Counted from the stretch's first letter, positions 53,442 to 62,848 are shown. The stretch is DNA of 64,000 bases from UKL13-2 sp038206765 (GCA_038206765.1 JBBRAM010000001.1:232672-296671), one strand, 5' to 3'. Made by a program: numbers and translations. The notes: generated by a model from the sequence alone, not told the origin.

Positions 53442-54797
53442 TCAATCTCCCGCCATGCCTAATTGAGCCGCTCGACAATCTGCCAGAAAACAGCGATACC
53501 AGATTGCGCTGTCCTTCAATGTTCTGCCCAAGGTGGCGTAATCGACATGCACAATACCGAAGCGCTTTGTATAGCCGCTGGACCATTCAAAATTATCCAT
53601 CAAACTCCAGGCCATATAACCAGCCAGCGGCACCCCTTGCGCCAAGGCTGCACCCGCAGCGGCGATGTGCGTACGTATGTAATCGGTGCGTTCGGCATCG
53701 TGGACTTTGCCATCGACCAGCAGGTCTTTGAACGCGCCGCCATTTTCGGTAATCAATACCGGCGGCAATTCGTATTCATGATGAAGACGTACAAGCAAAT
53801 CAGTCAAACCTTGGGGATAGATTTCCCAACCCATATCGTTAACCGGTAAGCCAAGCGCTTTGGCATCAAACGGTTCACTGGCACTAGATACATGACGGGT
53901 GTAATAATTGACACCAAGATAATCCATCGGCGTTTGAATGTGCGCCATATCGCCCGCCTCAATGATTGGTGCGTCCGATCCAAGCTCATTAAGCACTTCT
54001 TGAGGATAGGTGCCTCTGAATAACGGATCGGTATACCAACGCCTCGTTTTTGCGTCATCAATGTGCGCCTTGGCGACATCCGCCGGCGATTCAGTTGCGG
54101 GCATTGTAGAAGCGAGATTAAGCACTATACCGAGCTTGGCGTGACAGCCATCAGCGCGTAAAGCCTCCAGCGCGAGGCCATGACTGAGCAAAAGATGATG
54201 GGCGACCTGTATTGCCGTTTTGCGATTTTTTAGCCCCGGCGCAAATGTACCGGTTTCATGCCCGAGTTCGGCGATAACCCAAGGCTCGTTATGGGTTGTA
54301 ATGGCAGCGAGCCGATCACCCAAGCGCTGCTGTATAACTATTGCATAATCAACAAAATGATGCACCGTATCACGCGCCGCCCAACCGCCAACATCCTGCA
54401 AAGCTTGCGGCAAATCCCAGTGGTTCAGTGTGAGATAAGGTTGTACGCCGCGCGTAAGCAAGCCATCAACCAGACGATCATAAAATCCCAGTCCCTTCTC
54501 GTTCCACGCGCCGAAACCGCGTGCCTGTACGCGTGGCCAAGAGACTGAAAATCGGTAAGCATTGACACCCAATGAGGCGATTAAGTCGAGATCACTTTCC
54601 AAACGATGAATGTGGCCGCAAGCCACATCGCCATTGCTTTTATCAGCAATCGCACCAGGCACCCGACAGAATCGATCCCAGATAGATTCGCCTTTGCCAT
54701 CCTCAAATGCAGCACCCTCAATTTGGAAAGAACTCGTTGCCACCCCCCAAACAAAATCAGCAGGGAAATGGCGGTGTAGGTTTTTATAGTCTGTCAT
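53442..54797 (-). CDS. Cytosolic GH1 beta-glucosidase
   Basis: Hydrolyses short beta-glucosides such as laminaribiose or cellobiose. 451 residues, no signal peptide. Marks are FPADFVWGVATSSFQIEGAA, acid/base Glu in ITTHNEPWVIAELGH, nucleophile Glu in PPVLITENGGAF, and AGYMAWSLMDNFEWSSGYTK. The usual TxNEP motif is intact (THNEP). It lies between the permease (20 bp) and the ATPase (1 bp), so it most likely acts on what the ABC system brings in. Confidence 0.96.
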   Translation of the reverse strand: MTDYKNLHRHFPADFVWGVATSSFQIEGAAFEDGKGESIWDRFCRVPGAIADKSNGDVACGHIHRLESDLDLIASLGVNAYRFSVSWPRVQARGFGAWNEKGLGFYDRLVDGLLTRGVQPYLTLNHWDLPQALQDVGGWAARDTVHHFVDYAIVIQQRLGDRLAAITTHNEPWVIAELGHETGTFAPGLKNRKTAIQVAHHLLLSHGLALEALRADGCHAKLGIVLNLASTMPATESPADVAKAHIDDAKTRRWYTDPLFRGTYPQEVLNELGSDAPIIEAGDMAHIQTPMDYLGVNYYTRHVSSASEPFDAKALGLPVNDMGWEIYPQGLTDLLVRLHHEYELPPVLITENGGAFKDLLVDGKVHDAERTDYIRTHIAAAGAALAQGVPLAGYMAWSLMDNFEWSSGYTKRFGIVHVDYATLGRTLKDSAIWYRCFLADCRAAQLGMAGD

Positions 54798-54816
54798 AGT
54801 TTTTCAAGGCCAGCGG

Positions 54817-55656
54817 TCATTTCACCGCGCCTGTAGTGAGACCTGCAATGAGCTGGCGGGAGGAGACAACAAATAAAATCATCAATGGAATGGTGGCAAT
54901 TGCGGCGCCTGCCATTAGCGCACCCCACTCTGTATTGGTGGTGCTTTGCATGCTGCGCAAGGCTAACGGCAAGGTATAGTTTTCAACGCTCCGCATGACA
55001 ATCAATGGCCCGATGAAATTATTCCAAGAGGCAATAAAGGTGATCAATCCTAGCGTGCCGAGCGCAGGCCTTAGTAATGGCAAGACAATGAGCCAATAGA
55101 TTGCGAACTCCCCGCAGCCGTCCATACGAGCGGCCTCGATCAGGTCCCTGGGCACTGCTGTTAACGCAAACTGCCGCATCAAGAAAATGCCGAATGCGCT
55201 CGCTGCACCGGGAATATAAAGTGCACGGTGCTGATCAATCCAGCCCAGCACGTCCATAATCATGAAAGTCGGGATCATGTTCATAAACGAAGGTAGCAGC
55301 ATCGTCGCCATCACCAGTGCAAACAGAGAACGCTTGAAGCGAAACTCGAATAGTGCAAAGGCGTAACCAGCCATTGAGCAAAACAGCAAAGTAAGCAATG
55401 TAGAGGCAAGGGCGACGTAAATGCTCCAGCCCAAGTTATGCCATAACGGCAGACGCTCAGTAAGCTTGGTTAAATTGTCAACGAGATGATCACCGAACCA
55501 AAGCGGTGGCGGCAGGTTGAATATTTCTGTGCGTGAATGCGTGGCAAACACAAACATGAAGTAAAACGGCGTAAGCATTATCAGCGCGCCAACGGCAACG
55601 ATGAGGTAGGCGGGCCACGACGTTACGAGCACAGCACTGCGCAAATCGCCTTTCAT
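54817..55656 (-). CDS. Sugar ABC transporter permease (MalG-like)
   Basis: Inner-membrane channel subunit of 279 residues from the ATG at 55656, which overlaps the stop of the previous permease (ATGA). Six helices are expected; visible ones include SWPAYLIVAVGALIMLTPFY, LLTLLFCSMAGYAFALFEFR and LVMATMLLPSFMNMIPTFMI. The EAA loop (LIEAARMDGCGEFAIYWLIV, LPLLRPAL) contacts the ATPase. Forms a pair with the gene at 55653-56570. Confidence 0.94.
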   Translation of the reverse strand: MKGDLRSAVLVTSWPAYLIVAVGALIMLTPFYFMFVFATHSRTEIFNLPPPLWFGDHLVDNLTKLTERLPLWHNLGWSIYVALASTLLTLLFCSMAGYAFALFEFRFKRSLFALVMATMLLPSFMNMIPTFMIMDVLGWIDQHRALYIPGAASAFGIFLMRQFALTAVPRDLIEAARMDGCGEFAIYWLIVLPLLRPALGTLGLITFIASWNNFIGPLIVMRSVENYTLPLALRSMQSTTNTEWGALMAGAAIATIPLMILFVVSSRQLIAGLTTGAVK

Positions 55657-56570
55657 ACTGATCCCTTGCGCGGGCGGAATGCGCGATTGGTGAGCCACGT
55701 CATGAGTGCCACAATAATAAACAGCAGCCATGACATGGCACTGGCACCACCGAAGTCATTAAAATCAAACGCCATACGATAGAGATAAATGGCCGACGTC
55801 ATGCCTGCCTGGTCGGGGCCGCCGCGCCCCTTGTCTGTAAGGATGAAGGGCTCTTCGAAAAGCTGTAGCCCGCCAATCACACTGAGCGTAACGCCAAAGA
55901 AAATCATAGGCCTAAGGCTGGGGAGGGTGATGCACCAAAATTGTTGCCAACGCCCTGCCCCATCCATTTCAGCGGCTTCGTAGATGTCTTTTGGAATGGT
56001 CTGCAATGCGGCCAAGTAGAGCACCACATTGAAACCGAGGTAGCGCCAGAACACAATAAATGCAATGGTGGGTTTCACGTACAAAGGCTTGCCCAGCCAG
56101 TCTATATTTTCGGTACCGGTGAGCGCATGCAATACGGCATTAATCAGGCCATAGTCCGTAGAAAAAAGTGAACTGAACAGAATTGTGATGGCTACCGTTG
56201 AGGTAATAAATGGTAAAAAATAAATGCCTGCAATGCTGTCACGTACCCGAAGCCGTTTGAACGATAGGTGAATAAACACGGCAAGCGGTATCCCCACTAA
56301 ATGCTGCGGCAAGCCTGAGGCCAGCGCCAGCCACGCTGTGTTGCCCAAGGCTTTCCAAAACCACTCATCTTGGAGCGCGAAGGTAAAGTTCGCGAGGCCA
56401 ACATACTCCATAGCTTGTAATCCACCTGTTGGCTCCCATGACTGGAATGCAAGATAGAGCGAGAACAACAATGGAAACACGCCGAACACCGCGAACAACC
56501 CAAGGAACGGACTAATGAGAACGTACGGGGCCCAGCGAGGCGAGATTCGGAATATGGCTGGTAATCGCAT
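55653..56570 (-). CDS. Sugar ABC transporter permease (MalF-like)
   Basis: First permease, 305 residues. Helix 1 is APYVLISPFLGLFAVFGVFP; other helices are AGIYFLPFITSTVAITILFS and WLLFIIVALMTWLTNRAF. EAA loop IYEAAEMDGAGRWQQFWCIT followed by LPSLRPMIFF. The periplasmic binding-protein gene ends 44 bp upstream. No membrane helix or loop seems lost. Confidence 0.94.
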   Translation of the reverse strand: MRLPAIFRISPRWAPYVLISPFLGLFAVFGVFPLLFSLYLAFQSWEPTGGLQAMEYVGLANFTFALQDEWFWKALGNTAWLALASGLPQHLVGIPLAVFIHLSFKRLRVRDSIAGIYFLPFITSTVAITILFSSLFSTDYGLINAVLHALTGTENIDWLGKPLYVKPTIAFIVFWRYLGFNVVLYLAALQTIPKDIYEAAEMDGAGRWQQFWCITLPSLRPMIFFGVTLSVIGGLQLFEEPFILTDKGRGGPDQAGMTSAIYLYRMAFDFNDFGGASAMSWLLFIIVALMTWLTNRAFRPRKGSV

Positions 56571-56614
56571 GTTTATAAATGTTTCATTCTCAAATTCAGT
56601 TTTATCGGCTTGGA

Positions 56615-57874
56615 TCAGCGGTGTGAACGGCGTTCAAGCAAGCGGTGCGCATCGGCGAGCGCACGACCGATATCTTTGTCGTTATCAAGAACATTATCGA
56701 GTTCGTTATTAATTACTTCCTCGGCAAAGCTATCTTGCTTATGTACTTGTGTAGCCGTGATTTGATGCGCTGCCTCGCGCCACAGCAACCGGGCGCGTTG
56801 TCCCCCTAAAAAGGGCAATGGCTCTTCGAGAAACGGGTCGTTATGCGTCTCAAGTAATGCCGGGAAAGCATCCTGAGATTTGAACGCGGCGAACTGCCGC
56901 TCTCTATTCAGCGTGAGCAGTTGGATGAAATCCCAAGCTAGTGCTTTGTTTGCAGCGGCGGCCTGTCTTGGAATGGCGTAAAAGGTACCCCCAAAACTGA
57001 CAAAGTTGCTCTCCGGGAGTTGAGCGGCACGCCAAAGCCCTTTCGTATCGGGCGCCACCCACGTAGAAAGTTGCCCGGCCATCCATGCACCGGACAGCTC
57101 GGTGAATAATTTGCCGCGTTTAAAAGCCTCGGCCCACTCGTTTGACCACGCGTTAACTTTTGCATCGAGCTTATTGCGCCGCACTTTCTGCGACAATTTA
57201 AATGCGCGTTGGAAGCGCGGTGCAGTTACCAATACACGTGACTCTTGATCAAAGTAGAGGCCTTCACCCGGCCCAATACCGCTTCGAATGACAACATCTT
57301 TAATTGCACGGATATTTGAAACCAAATATGCGCCGGTGGCAGCTTTAATCTTAACGCCTACATCAACATAGGCATCCCATGAGCCGGCCAAATCGCTTGC
57401 AGTGAGGCCTGCTTTAGCCAGCAGGTCAGCTCGGTAGAGCATGGTGCCGGGCCCGATATCGGTTGGCATCGCCACGACCGCGCCCCGACGGTTGGTGGCC
57501 TGTTCATATGCGTAGGCGACACAGCGGCTGCGGTATTGGTCAATACGATATGGCTCTCGCAACAAGTCTTCTAGCCCGCCACCTTGCGCAAAGCGGCCAA
57601 GATAACTGCTCTCGAGCGCCATCACATCAGGTAGATAGACTGACGTTGAAAGTGCAGTCGTCATCGCAGTGTGGTGATCCGCATACTGGCGGCTAACAAC
57701 TTCGATATAAACATTGGGATGTAGCTGTTGCCATTGCTGAATAGCGGCCTTGATGATGGCGTCAACATTTGGAAATGCCGCCACAGTCAGCTTGCGAGGT
57801 TTAATGGACGAACTAGCTAAAACGGGCATGGTTGACATCAGCCCCATTGCCAGCAGTGCGCGACGTGTCAGCAT
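56615..57874 (-). CDS. Sugar ABC transporter substrate-binding protein
   Basis: Periplasmic binding protein of 419 residues from the ATG at 57874 (MLTRRALLAMGLMSTMPVLA, a signal peptide). Marks of the family 1 binding fold are KLTVAAFPNVDAIIKAAIQQ, VMALESSYLGRFAQGGGLED, AVVAMPTDIGPGTMLYRADL and FIQLLTLNRERQFAAFKSQD. Upstream in-frame codons run back into the halogenase gene and are not likely part. Ligand is inferred to be a short beta-gluco-oligosaccharide from context. Confidence 0.92.
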   Translation of the reverse strand: MLTRRALLAMGLMSTMPVLASSSIKPRKLTVAAFPNVDAIIKAAIQQWQQLHPNVYIEVVSRQYADHHTAMTTALSTSVYLPDVMALESSYLGRFAQGGGLEDLLREPYRIDQYRSRCVAYAYEQATNRRGAVVAMPTDIGPGTMLYRADLLAKAGLTASDLAGSWDAYVDVGVKIKAATGAYLVSNIRAIKDVVIRSGIGPGEGLYFDQESRVLVTAPRFQRAFKLSQKVRRNKLDAKVNAWSNEWAEAFKRGKLFTELSGAWMAGQLSTWVAPDTKGLWRAAQLPESNFVSFGGTFYAIPRQAAAANKALAWDFIQLLTLNRERQFAAFKSQDAFPALLETHNDPFLEEPLPFLGGQRARLLWREAAHQITATQVHKQDSFAEEVINNELDNVLDNDKDIGRALADAHRLLERRSHR

Positions 57875-57911
57875 TAGCGTGCCAACCGCTGCAGGATCAA
57901 TGAAACGATGA

Positions 57912-59429
57912 TCATCGCGACAAACTAGCCTGACATTGCTTGGCAATAAATTCTGCCTGCGTCGGCATCGCGTTGACGCATTTGGCAATGACTTGTTCAA
58001 CATTACCTAGGAAAGCAGCGACTTCTTCCTCTGGCCGCAAATCTGCAAGCGGGTGGTAACCGCGCGGCGAAATGCCCTGCCCAATCATGACCTGCAACCA
58101 GCTAGGGACCGCGAACAACTCCTCGCCATCGCGGTAGATGCGCCCATTGCTGCTAAAAAGCTCGATTTTGCGCTTTAGCGATTCGGGGATGCTCATGTTG
58201 CGACAGTATCGCCAAAAATCAGAATCCTCACGCGCGGTGACTTTGTAGTGAAGCACGAGAAAATCGCGAATACGTTCATACTCCCAATTGGTCATCGCGT
58301 TGTATTCAGCAATATCCGCAGCATCAAAGCCGGCCCGCGGGAAAAAATTAATGATGCGCGAAATTGCGGTGTGGATTAGATGAATGCTGGTTGATTCTAG
58401 CGGCTCGAGGAAACCACTCGATAGCCCCACCGCAACACAATTTCGATTCCAGAATTGTTTGCGCCTGCCAGTAACAAATTTGAGAGGACGCGGATCAGCG
58501 AGCGGCATACCATCCAAATTCTTTAACAAAATGGTCGTAGCCTCATCTTGGCTCATAAAGTTGCTGCAATAAATATGACCGTTGCCTGTTCGGTGTTGCA
58601 GAGGAATTCGCCACTGCCAGCCTGAGGTGTGCGCTGTCGAGCGGGTCATCGGCAGAAGCGGGCCCGATGATTCACAAGGCACGGCAACGGCACGATCGCA
58701 TGGCAACCAATGTGACCAATCTTCGTAACCTGACTTTAGTGTTTCCTCAATCAGCAACCCACGCATTCCGGAGCAATCAATGAAAAAATCGCCACTAACC
58801 CGTTCACCGTTTTCCATGATGACAGCATCAATGAATCCGTCAGGTTCAGATTGAATTACCTGCTTTATTTTGCCTTCAGTTCGTTTTACACCTAGCTTTT
58901 CGGCGAAGGTTCGCAAAAAGCGTGCGTACAGACTCGCATCAAAATGAAATGCGTGGACGATATCGCCTAATGGCGAGCCTGCCATACCTTTGTGCGCACG
59001 CATGAACTTTGCATGGCGAGGCGCGGCGGTGTTAATCGAGTAGGCTTCCAACGGGCTCGATCGGCCAAGCTTGGCCATGCGCAGCCAGAAATGGTGCAGT
59101 GGTAATGCATCGGTGGGTTGCCCAACGCTGCCAAAGCCGTGGATGTATCGATCACCTAGCGCGCCCCAATTAACGAATTCGATGCCCAGCTTGAACGTGC
59201 CTTGAGTTGCCTGTAGAAACTCATCTTCGTCAATTCCCAACGCGCGGTTAAATTCGGAGATGTGTGGAATAGTTGCTTCGCCCACGCCAATGGTGCCGAT
59301 CTCGTCGGATTCAATCACACGGATACTGAACGCGCCGCCAAGCAGTTTTGAAAGTGCTGCCGCTGTCATCCAACCAGCAGTACCGCCGCCGACCACGACG
59401 ATATTGCGCACAAGAGTTTGAACCATCAT
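57912..59429 (-). CDS. Flavin-dependent tryptophan-halogenase-like protein
   Basis: A 505-residue member of the PrnA/RebH-type family. FAD-binding GGGTAGWMTAAALSK at the start, GVGEATIPHISEF, the position of the catalytic Lys in TQGTFKLGIEFVNWGALGDR, the halogenase motif WxWxIP in SGWQWRIPLQHR, and FLEPLESTSIHLIHTAISRI are all present. The family chlorinates or brominates indole-type substrates, but many members beside TonB receptors have no known substrate. Here it is second in the operon, 95 bp after the receptor and 37 bp before the binding protein. No antibiotic-type gene is near. Confidence 0.93.
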   Translation of the reverse strand: MMVQTLVRNIVVVGGGTAGWMTAAALSKLLGGAFSIRVIESDEIGTIGVGEATIPHISEFNRALGIDEDEFLQATQGTFKLGIEFVNWGALGDRYIHGFGSVGQPTDALPLHHFWLRMAKLGRSSPLEAYSINTAAPRHAKFMRAHKGMAGSPLGDIVHAFHFDASLYARFLRTFAEKLGVKRTEGKIKQVIQSEPDGFIDAVIMENGERVSGDFFIDCSGMRGLLIEETLKSGYEDWSHWLPCDRAVAVPCESSGPLLPMTRSTAHTSGWQWRIPLQHRTGNGHIYCSNFMSQDEATTILLKNLDGMPLADPRPLKFVTGRRKQFWNRNCVAVGLSSGFLEPLESTSIHLIHTAISRIINFFPRAGFDAADIAEYNAMTNWEYERIRDFLVLHYKVTAREDSDFWRYCRNMSIPESLKRKIELFSSNGRIYRDGEELFAVPSWLQVMIGQGISPRGYHPLADLRPEEEVAAFLGNVEQVIAKCVNAMPTQAEFIAKQCQASLSR

Positions 59430-59523
59430 TTAGCCATATCTCGCCGGTTAGCAATCGTCAGTGATACAAGGCCACTACCAACAATTGGGGATCGGCAGTG
59501 CCTTGTTCAGTGCAATACTACGC

Positions 59524-62500
59524 TTAGAATTTATAATTTAATCCAAGCAGCGATTGACGGCCAAAATAATAAGTGTAGTTCGGCAGCAATACTGTTTTAT
59601 CAGGTGCGTTGTCGCCCGGCGTGACACGGTTTGTTGTCGTTTTATCCAGTACATTATTGACTTGGAATAAAATTGAAAGGCCTTTAAACATACCCTCTTC
59701 AAACGCATAGCCCAACTGTAAATCCATCACCTTGTCGGCATCCTGTTGACGCGTTGTGCTATTGAAGAAAATGTCGCGCGTGGTTGCTGTAAACGGCGAA
59801 CGATAGCGCTGGCTTACCCGAGCAGAGATCCCGTTTGCTTCATAGTAAGCCGTAACGCTGTTTGCGCGACCAGACAAACCGTTGAGCGAGACATTGCCGT
59901 TATCTTTTTCTTTGATAGAGCTGCTCAGTTTGGAAACGCTTGCGACAATACCAAAGCCGTCCAATATTGGATGGATCAAGTTTGCCTCCAATGCTGCCGA
60001 TAGCTCGTATCCTTCGACCTTGCCACCGGAGCCATTGAGCGGCTGAACGACTGGGCCAAAACGCAATGGCGTAACACCTGGCGGGGCAATGGCGGGGAAG
60101 CCCGAATTATCTCGTGAGCTTTCGCCGTTAAAGATGTAGTTCAATAAGTTTTTGCGGAATGCCGCAACCGAAATGTAACTACGTTTACCAAAATATTTTT
60201 CAATTGAGAGATCACCAGATGTTGCGCGCCATGGTTCGAGCTCCGGATTACCCGAATACGCGGTTGTCCACTTGCCAACGTTTGGTCCGGCTAGATCCCC
60301 AACCACGGTGGGCGTGCTCGTACCGGCGCGCAAATCAACAATATTGGGGCGTGCAATTGTCTTTGCCCAACCGAGACGCGCAATCCAGTTATTGCTTAGA
60401 TCCGCCACCAGATTCAAGCTTGGCAAATAGTCGGTATAGCTAGCCCCACCAGTACGCTTGAACAATTGGGTAATGTCTGGGTTGGCATTGTTGCCCCGAT
60501 ACTCAAAGCCATCCGCATTTTGCTTCGTCTTCACAGCTTGCAAACCTAAATTTCCGCGGAGCGGAATTCCGGCGAGATCGGTATCAATATCAAGCTTGGT
60601 GTAGTACGTTGTGACCTTCTCATGCACACTTGAATTGTTATCGACCTGCTGCGCAAACAGTGTTTGCTGAGTCAGCGCGCCACTACTCACGAGCGCCGGG
60701 ACATCAATACGGATAATTCCGGGGATGCCTGCCCATGAAAAATCAAATGGGTTGCCGATCGCCCCCGCAGGAACATCGCGAATGTAATTGCCGTTGCTAT
60801 CCTTCCGCAGTAGTAGCCGTGATTCGTTTTTGGCGACGTCTTTATCACGCGCTGTGTAATTCACACCAAACGTTGCGCTGGCAAAAACCTTGCTTAAATA
60901 TGCGTCATCAATGGTGCGTTTTGCCGAAAGACGAATAGATTTTATTTCATCCTTTATGTGTGGCGTGCGAACGGCACCGGTATAGGCGTCCTGATCACCC
61001 ACAAAATTAAATGCAGGTTGATCACCGAGTTTGACAATCGACGGATTCGAGAGGAAGTTGCTTTGCAATGGCGTGTAAGTCTGACGACCGCCATCGATTG
61101 GCACGTTCCACTTGAACGCGCCATAGAGCCACTGCTGATTCGCATTGTTAAACGGTGCGCCATAGACTTCGCTATAGGTTTCATCGCGCGTATCGCGGGA
61201 GAAACTCAAGTCGGCAACCGCGCGCCATTTATCGTCAAGTTTTACCGATGTATTCCATCCGAGGGCGGCAATGTTATCTTTGCGCTTGGTATCAAAGTTA
61301 CCCGTGGTGACTGCGAGCTGATCTGCGGTGGCGCTTGTTGTGTATGTATTCAAACCACCTTGAGTCGTAACCACATTTGACAGATTGGGTGTCAAGTTGC
61401 CCCAGTTGCCAAACATGCTGGTGAGGAACTTTCCGCCCACCTCATGCGTATCAAATTTGGAATAATACAAGTCTAGCTGACTATGTAGGTCCGCATTGGG
61501 CTTGTACTCGAGCGCTAACACCAAACCGTCGCGGGTGTTCTTTTTTGACGACGATGTTGCAGTCCAAAACATCGGCAGCAGCGATTGGCCAGTTGCACCG
61601 CCGGGCGTGATCGGAAATTTGGAGGGCACGTTGCCACTGATTGGCAGGCCATATGGTGTGAAGTCGCCGTACTGAACAAGCTCGGTCAATTTCACTTGGC
61701 TCGATACATCTAGCCTTGCAAATCCCGCCGCAACACCGATCGTGTTGTTGGCAAATTGATCGACGTACGAAAAGCTAATGCGCGAGCCGGTCGGGTTCGC
61801 CACGCCTGGGACGAGATTGCCGTTTGAATTGCGTTCGCCTCGTATATTCACCACGAAGGTGCGGCCGCGAACATCTAGTGGATTCAATGTACGGATATCA
61901 ACGGTACCAGACAACCCTTGGCCGATCAGCGCAGCATCCGGCGTTTTATAGACGACTGCAGAGCCGACAAGTTCAGAGGGAAATTGGTCGTACTCGACAG
62001 CGCGGCTATCGTTGGAACTAACGACTTCGCGCCCGTTCAGCAACGCGCCCGCAAAAGCCGGTGAAAGTCCACGGATTGAAATCACATTGACGCGGCCGTC
62101 TGGGCCGCGCTGTCCGGTTAGGCCGGGCAACCGTGCCAACGACTCGGCGATACTGGTGTCGGGCAATTTGCCAATGTCCTCGGCGGAAACTGCTTCAATA
62201 ATAGAGTCTGAATTACGTTTAGCGGCGACCGATGTCTCAATAGATCGCCGGAGGCCGGTAACTACAACGGCGTCTAACGTCTGAGGGGCAGCTTTTGCGG
62301 CCTCTTTTTTAGCGGCTTCTTTTTTTTCTGCTTCCTTTTTATCGGCCTCTCGTTTAGCAGCTTCATCCTTTGCACTATCTTTGCTGGCGTCTGCATTTGT
62401 ACCGGGCTTGACATCACTAACGGTTTGCTGCGAATAGACATTGCTCGCTGTGAAGAGCAGCGCAGAACAAGCAGCCGCAATGGGTGTAAGTCTCAATATT

Positions 62501-62550
62501 GGATGCCGTTTGCTGTTTTTTGGCCAGCCGTTCTTGGTGAACTTATTCAT
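59524..62550 (-). CDS. TonB-dependent outer-membrane receptor (SusC-unrelated, TIGR01782-like)
   Basis: A 1008-residue outer-membrane gate for sugar oligomers. Signal peptide (IAAACSALLFTASNVYSQQ), a Lys/Ala/Glu-rich insert (residues about 55-90) before the plug, TonB box-like TLDAVVVTGLRRSIETS, plug (about 95-230; GKLPDTSIAESLARLPGL, VISIRGLSPAFAGALLNG), then the barrel ending in YYFGRQSLLGLNYKF, which has the C-terminal aromatic. GGAGGAG precedes the ATG. First gene of operon A. The family is common in polysaccharide loci of Proteobacteria. The Lys/Glu insert is unusual. Confidence 0.95.
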   Translation of the reverse strand: MNKFTKNGWPKNSKRHPILRLTPIAAACSALLFTASNVYSQQTVSDVKPGTNADASKDSAKDEAAKREADKKEAEKKEAAKKEAAKAAPQTLDAVVVTGLRRSIETSVAAKRNSDSIIEAVSAEDIGKLPDTSIAESLARLPGLTGQRGPDGRVNVISIRGLSPAFAGALLNGREVVSSNDSRAVEYDQFPSELVGSAVVYKTPDAALIGQGLSGTVDIRTLNPLDVRGRTFVVNIRGERNSNGNLVPGVANPTGSRISFSYVDQFANNTIGVAAGFARLDVSSQVKLTELVQYGDFTPYGLPISGNVPSKFPITPGGATGQSLLPMFWTATSSSKKNTRDGLVLALEYKPNADLHSQLDLYYSKFDTHEVGGKFLTSMFGNWGNLTPNLSNVVTTQGGLNTYTTSATADQLAVTTGNFDTKRKDNIAALGWNTSVKLDDKWRAVADLSFSRDTRDETYSEVYGAPFNNANQQWLYGAFKWNVPIDGGRQTYTPLQSNFLSNPSIVKLGDQPAFNFVGDQDAYTGAVRTPHIKDEIKSIRLSAKRTIDDAYLSKVFASATFGVNYTARDKDVAKNESRLLLRKDSNGNYIRDVPAGAIGNPFDFSWAGIPGIIRIDVPALVSSGALTQQTLFAQQVDNNSSVHEKVTTYYTKLDIDTDLAGIPLRGNLGLQAVKTKQNADGFEYRGNNANPDITQLFKRTGGASYTDYLPSLNLVADLSNNWIARLGWAKTIARPNIVDLRAGTSTPTVVGDLAGPNVGKWTTAYSGNPELEPWRATSGDLSIEKYFGKRSYISVAAFRKNLLNYIFNGESSRDNSGFPAIAPPGVTPLRFGPVVQPLNGSGGKVEGYELSAALEANLIHPILDGFGIVASVSKLSSSIKEKDNGNVSLNGLSGRANSVTAYYEANGISARVSQRYRSPFTATTRDIFFNSTTRQQDADKVMDLQLGYAFEEGMFKGLSILFQVNNVLDKTTTNRVTPGDNAPDKTVLLPNYTYYFGRQSLLGLNYKF

Positions 62551-62627
62551 TTCTACTCCTCCAGAGTTATTTGATTTTGACGTTATGTTGTGCGGTTAGT
62601 GTGATGCCGCTTATCTGTTTTGGATTT

Positions 62628-62649
62628 AAATTGGGAACGTACCCAATTT
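62628..62649. promoter_or_regulatory. LacI-type operator at operon A (receptor) promoter
   Basis: Palindrome AAATTGGG-N6-CCCAATTT with centre AACGTA; symmetry extends to 62626-62651. Same sequence core as the site before the GH3 gene. It lies 8 bp downstream of the -10 box. Confidence 0.83.
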
Positions 62650-62657
62650 AAGCGTTA

Positions 62658-62686
62658 ATGTTGCGACGATAATATTAATTTGTCAA
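62658..62686 (-). promoter_or_regulatory. Predicted sigma-70 promoter of operon A
   Basis: On the minus strand TTGACA (62681-62686), a 17-bp AT-rich spacer, CAACAT (62658-62663). Leader to the receptor ATG is about 100 nt. Confidence 0.65.
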
Positions 62687-62848
62687 CAAGAAACTTTTTT
62701 GCGGCTTGAACAAGGACTTAAACAAGCTTGTCAGCAGTTCGATAACAGCGCCGCCTCACAAAAATTGCTTTGTCAAAACGGTTCTGTTTTTCCATTTGTG
62801 CATCTGAATTAGCGCACGATTTCGATGCCCCCCAGACCGGGGCAGATT

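Noticed and set aside
57912..59429. Halogenase as part of a natural-product cluster
   Set aside because: No synthase, tailoring or resistance genes nearby; the neighbours are all sugar uptake and hydrolysis genes.
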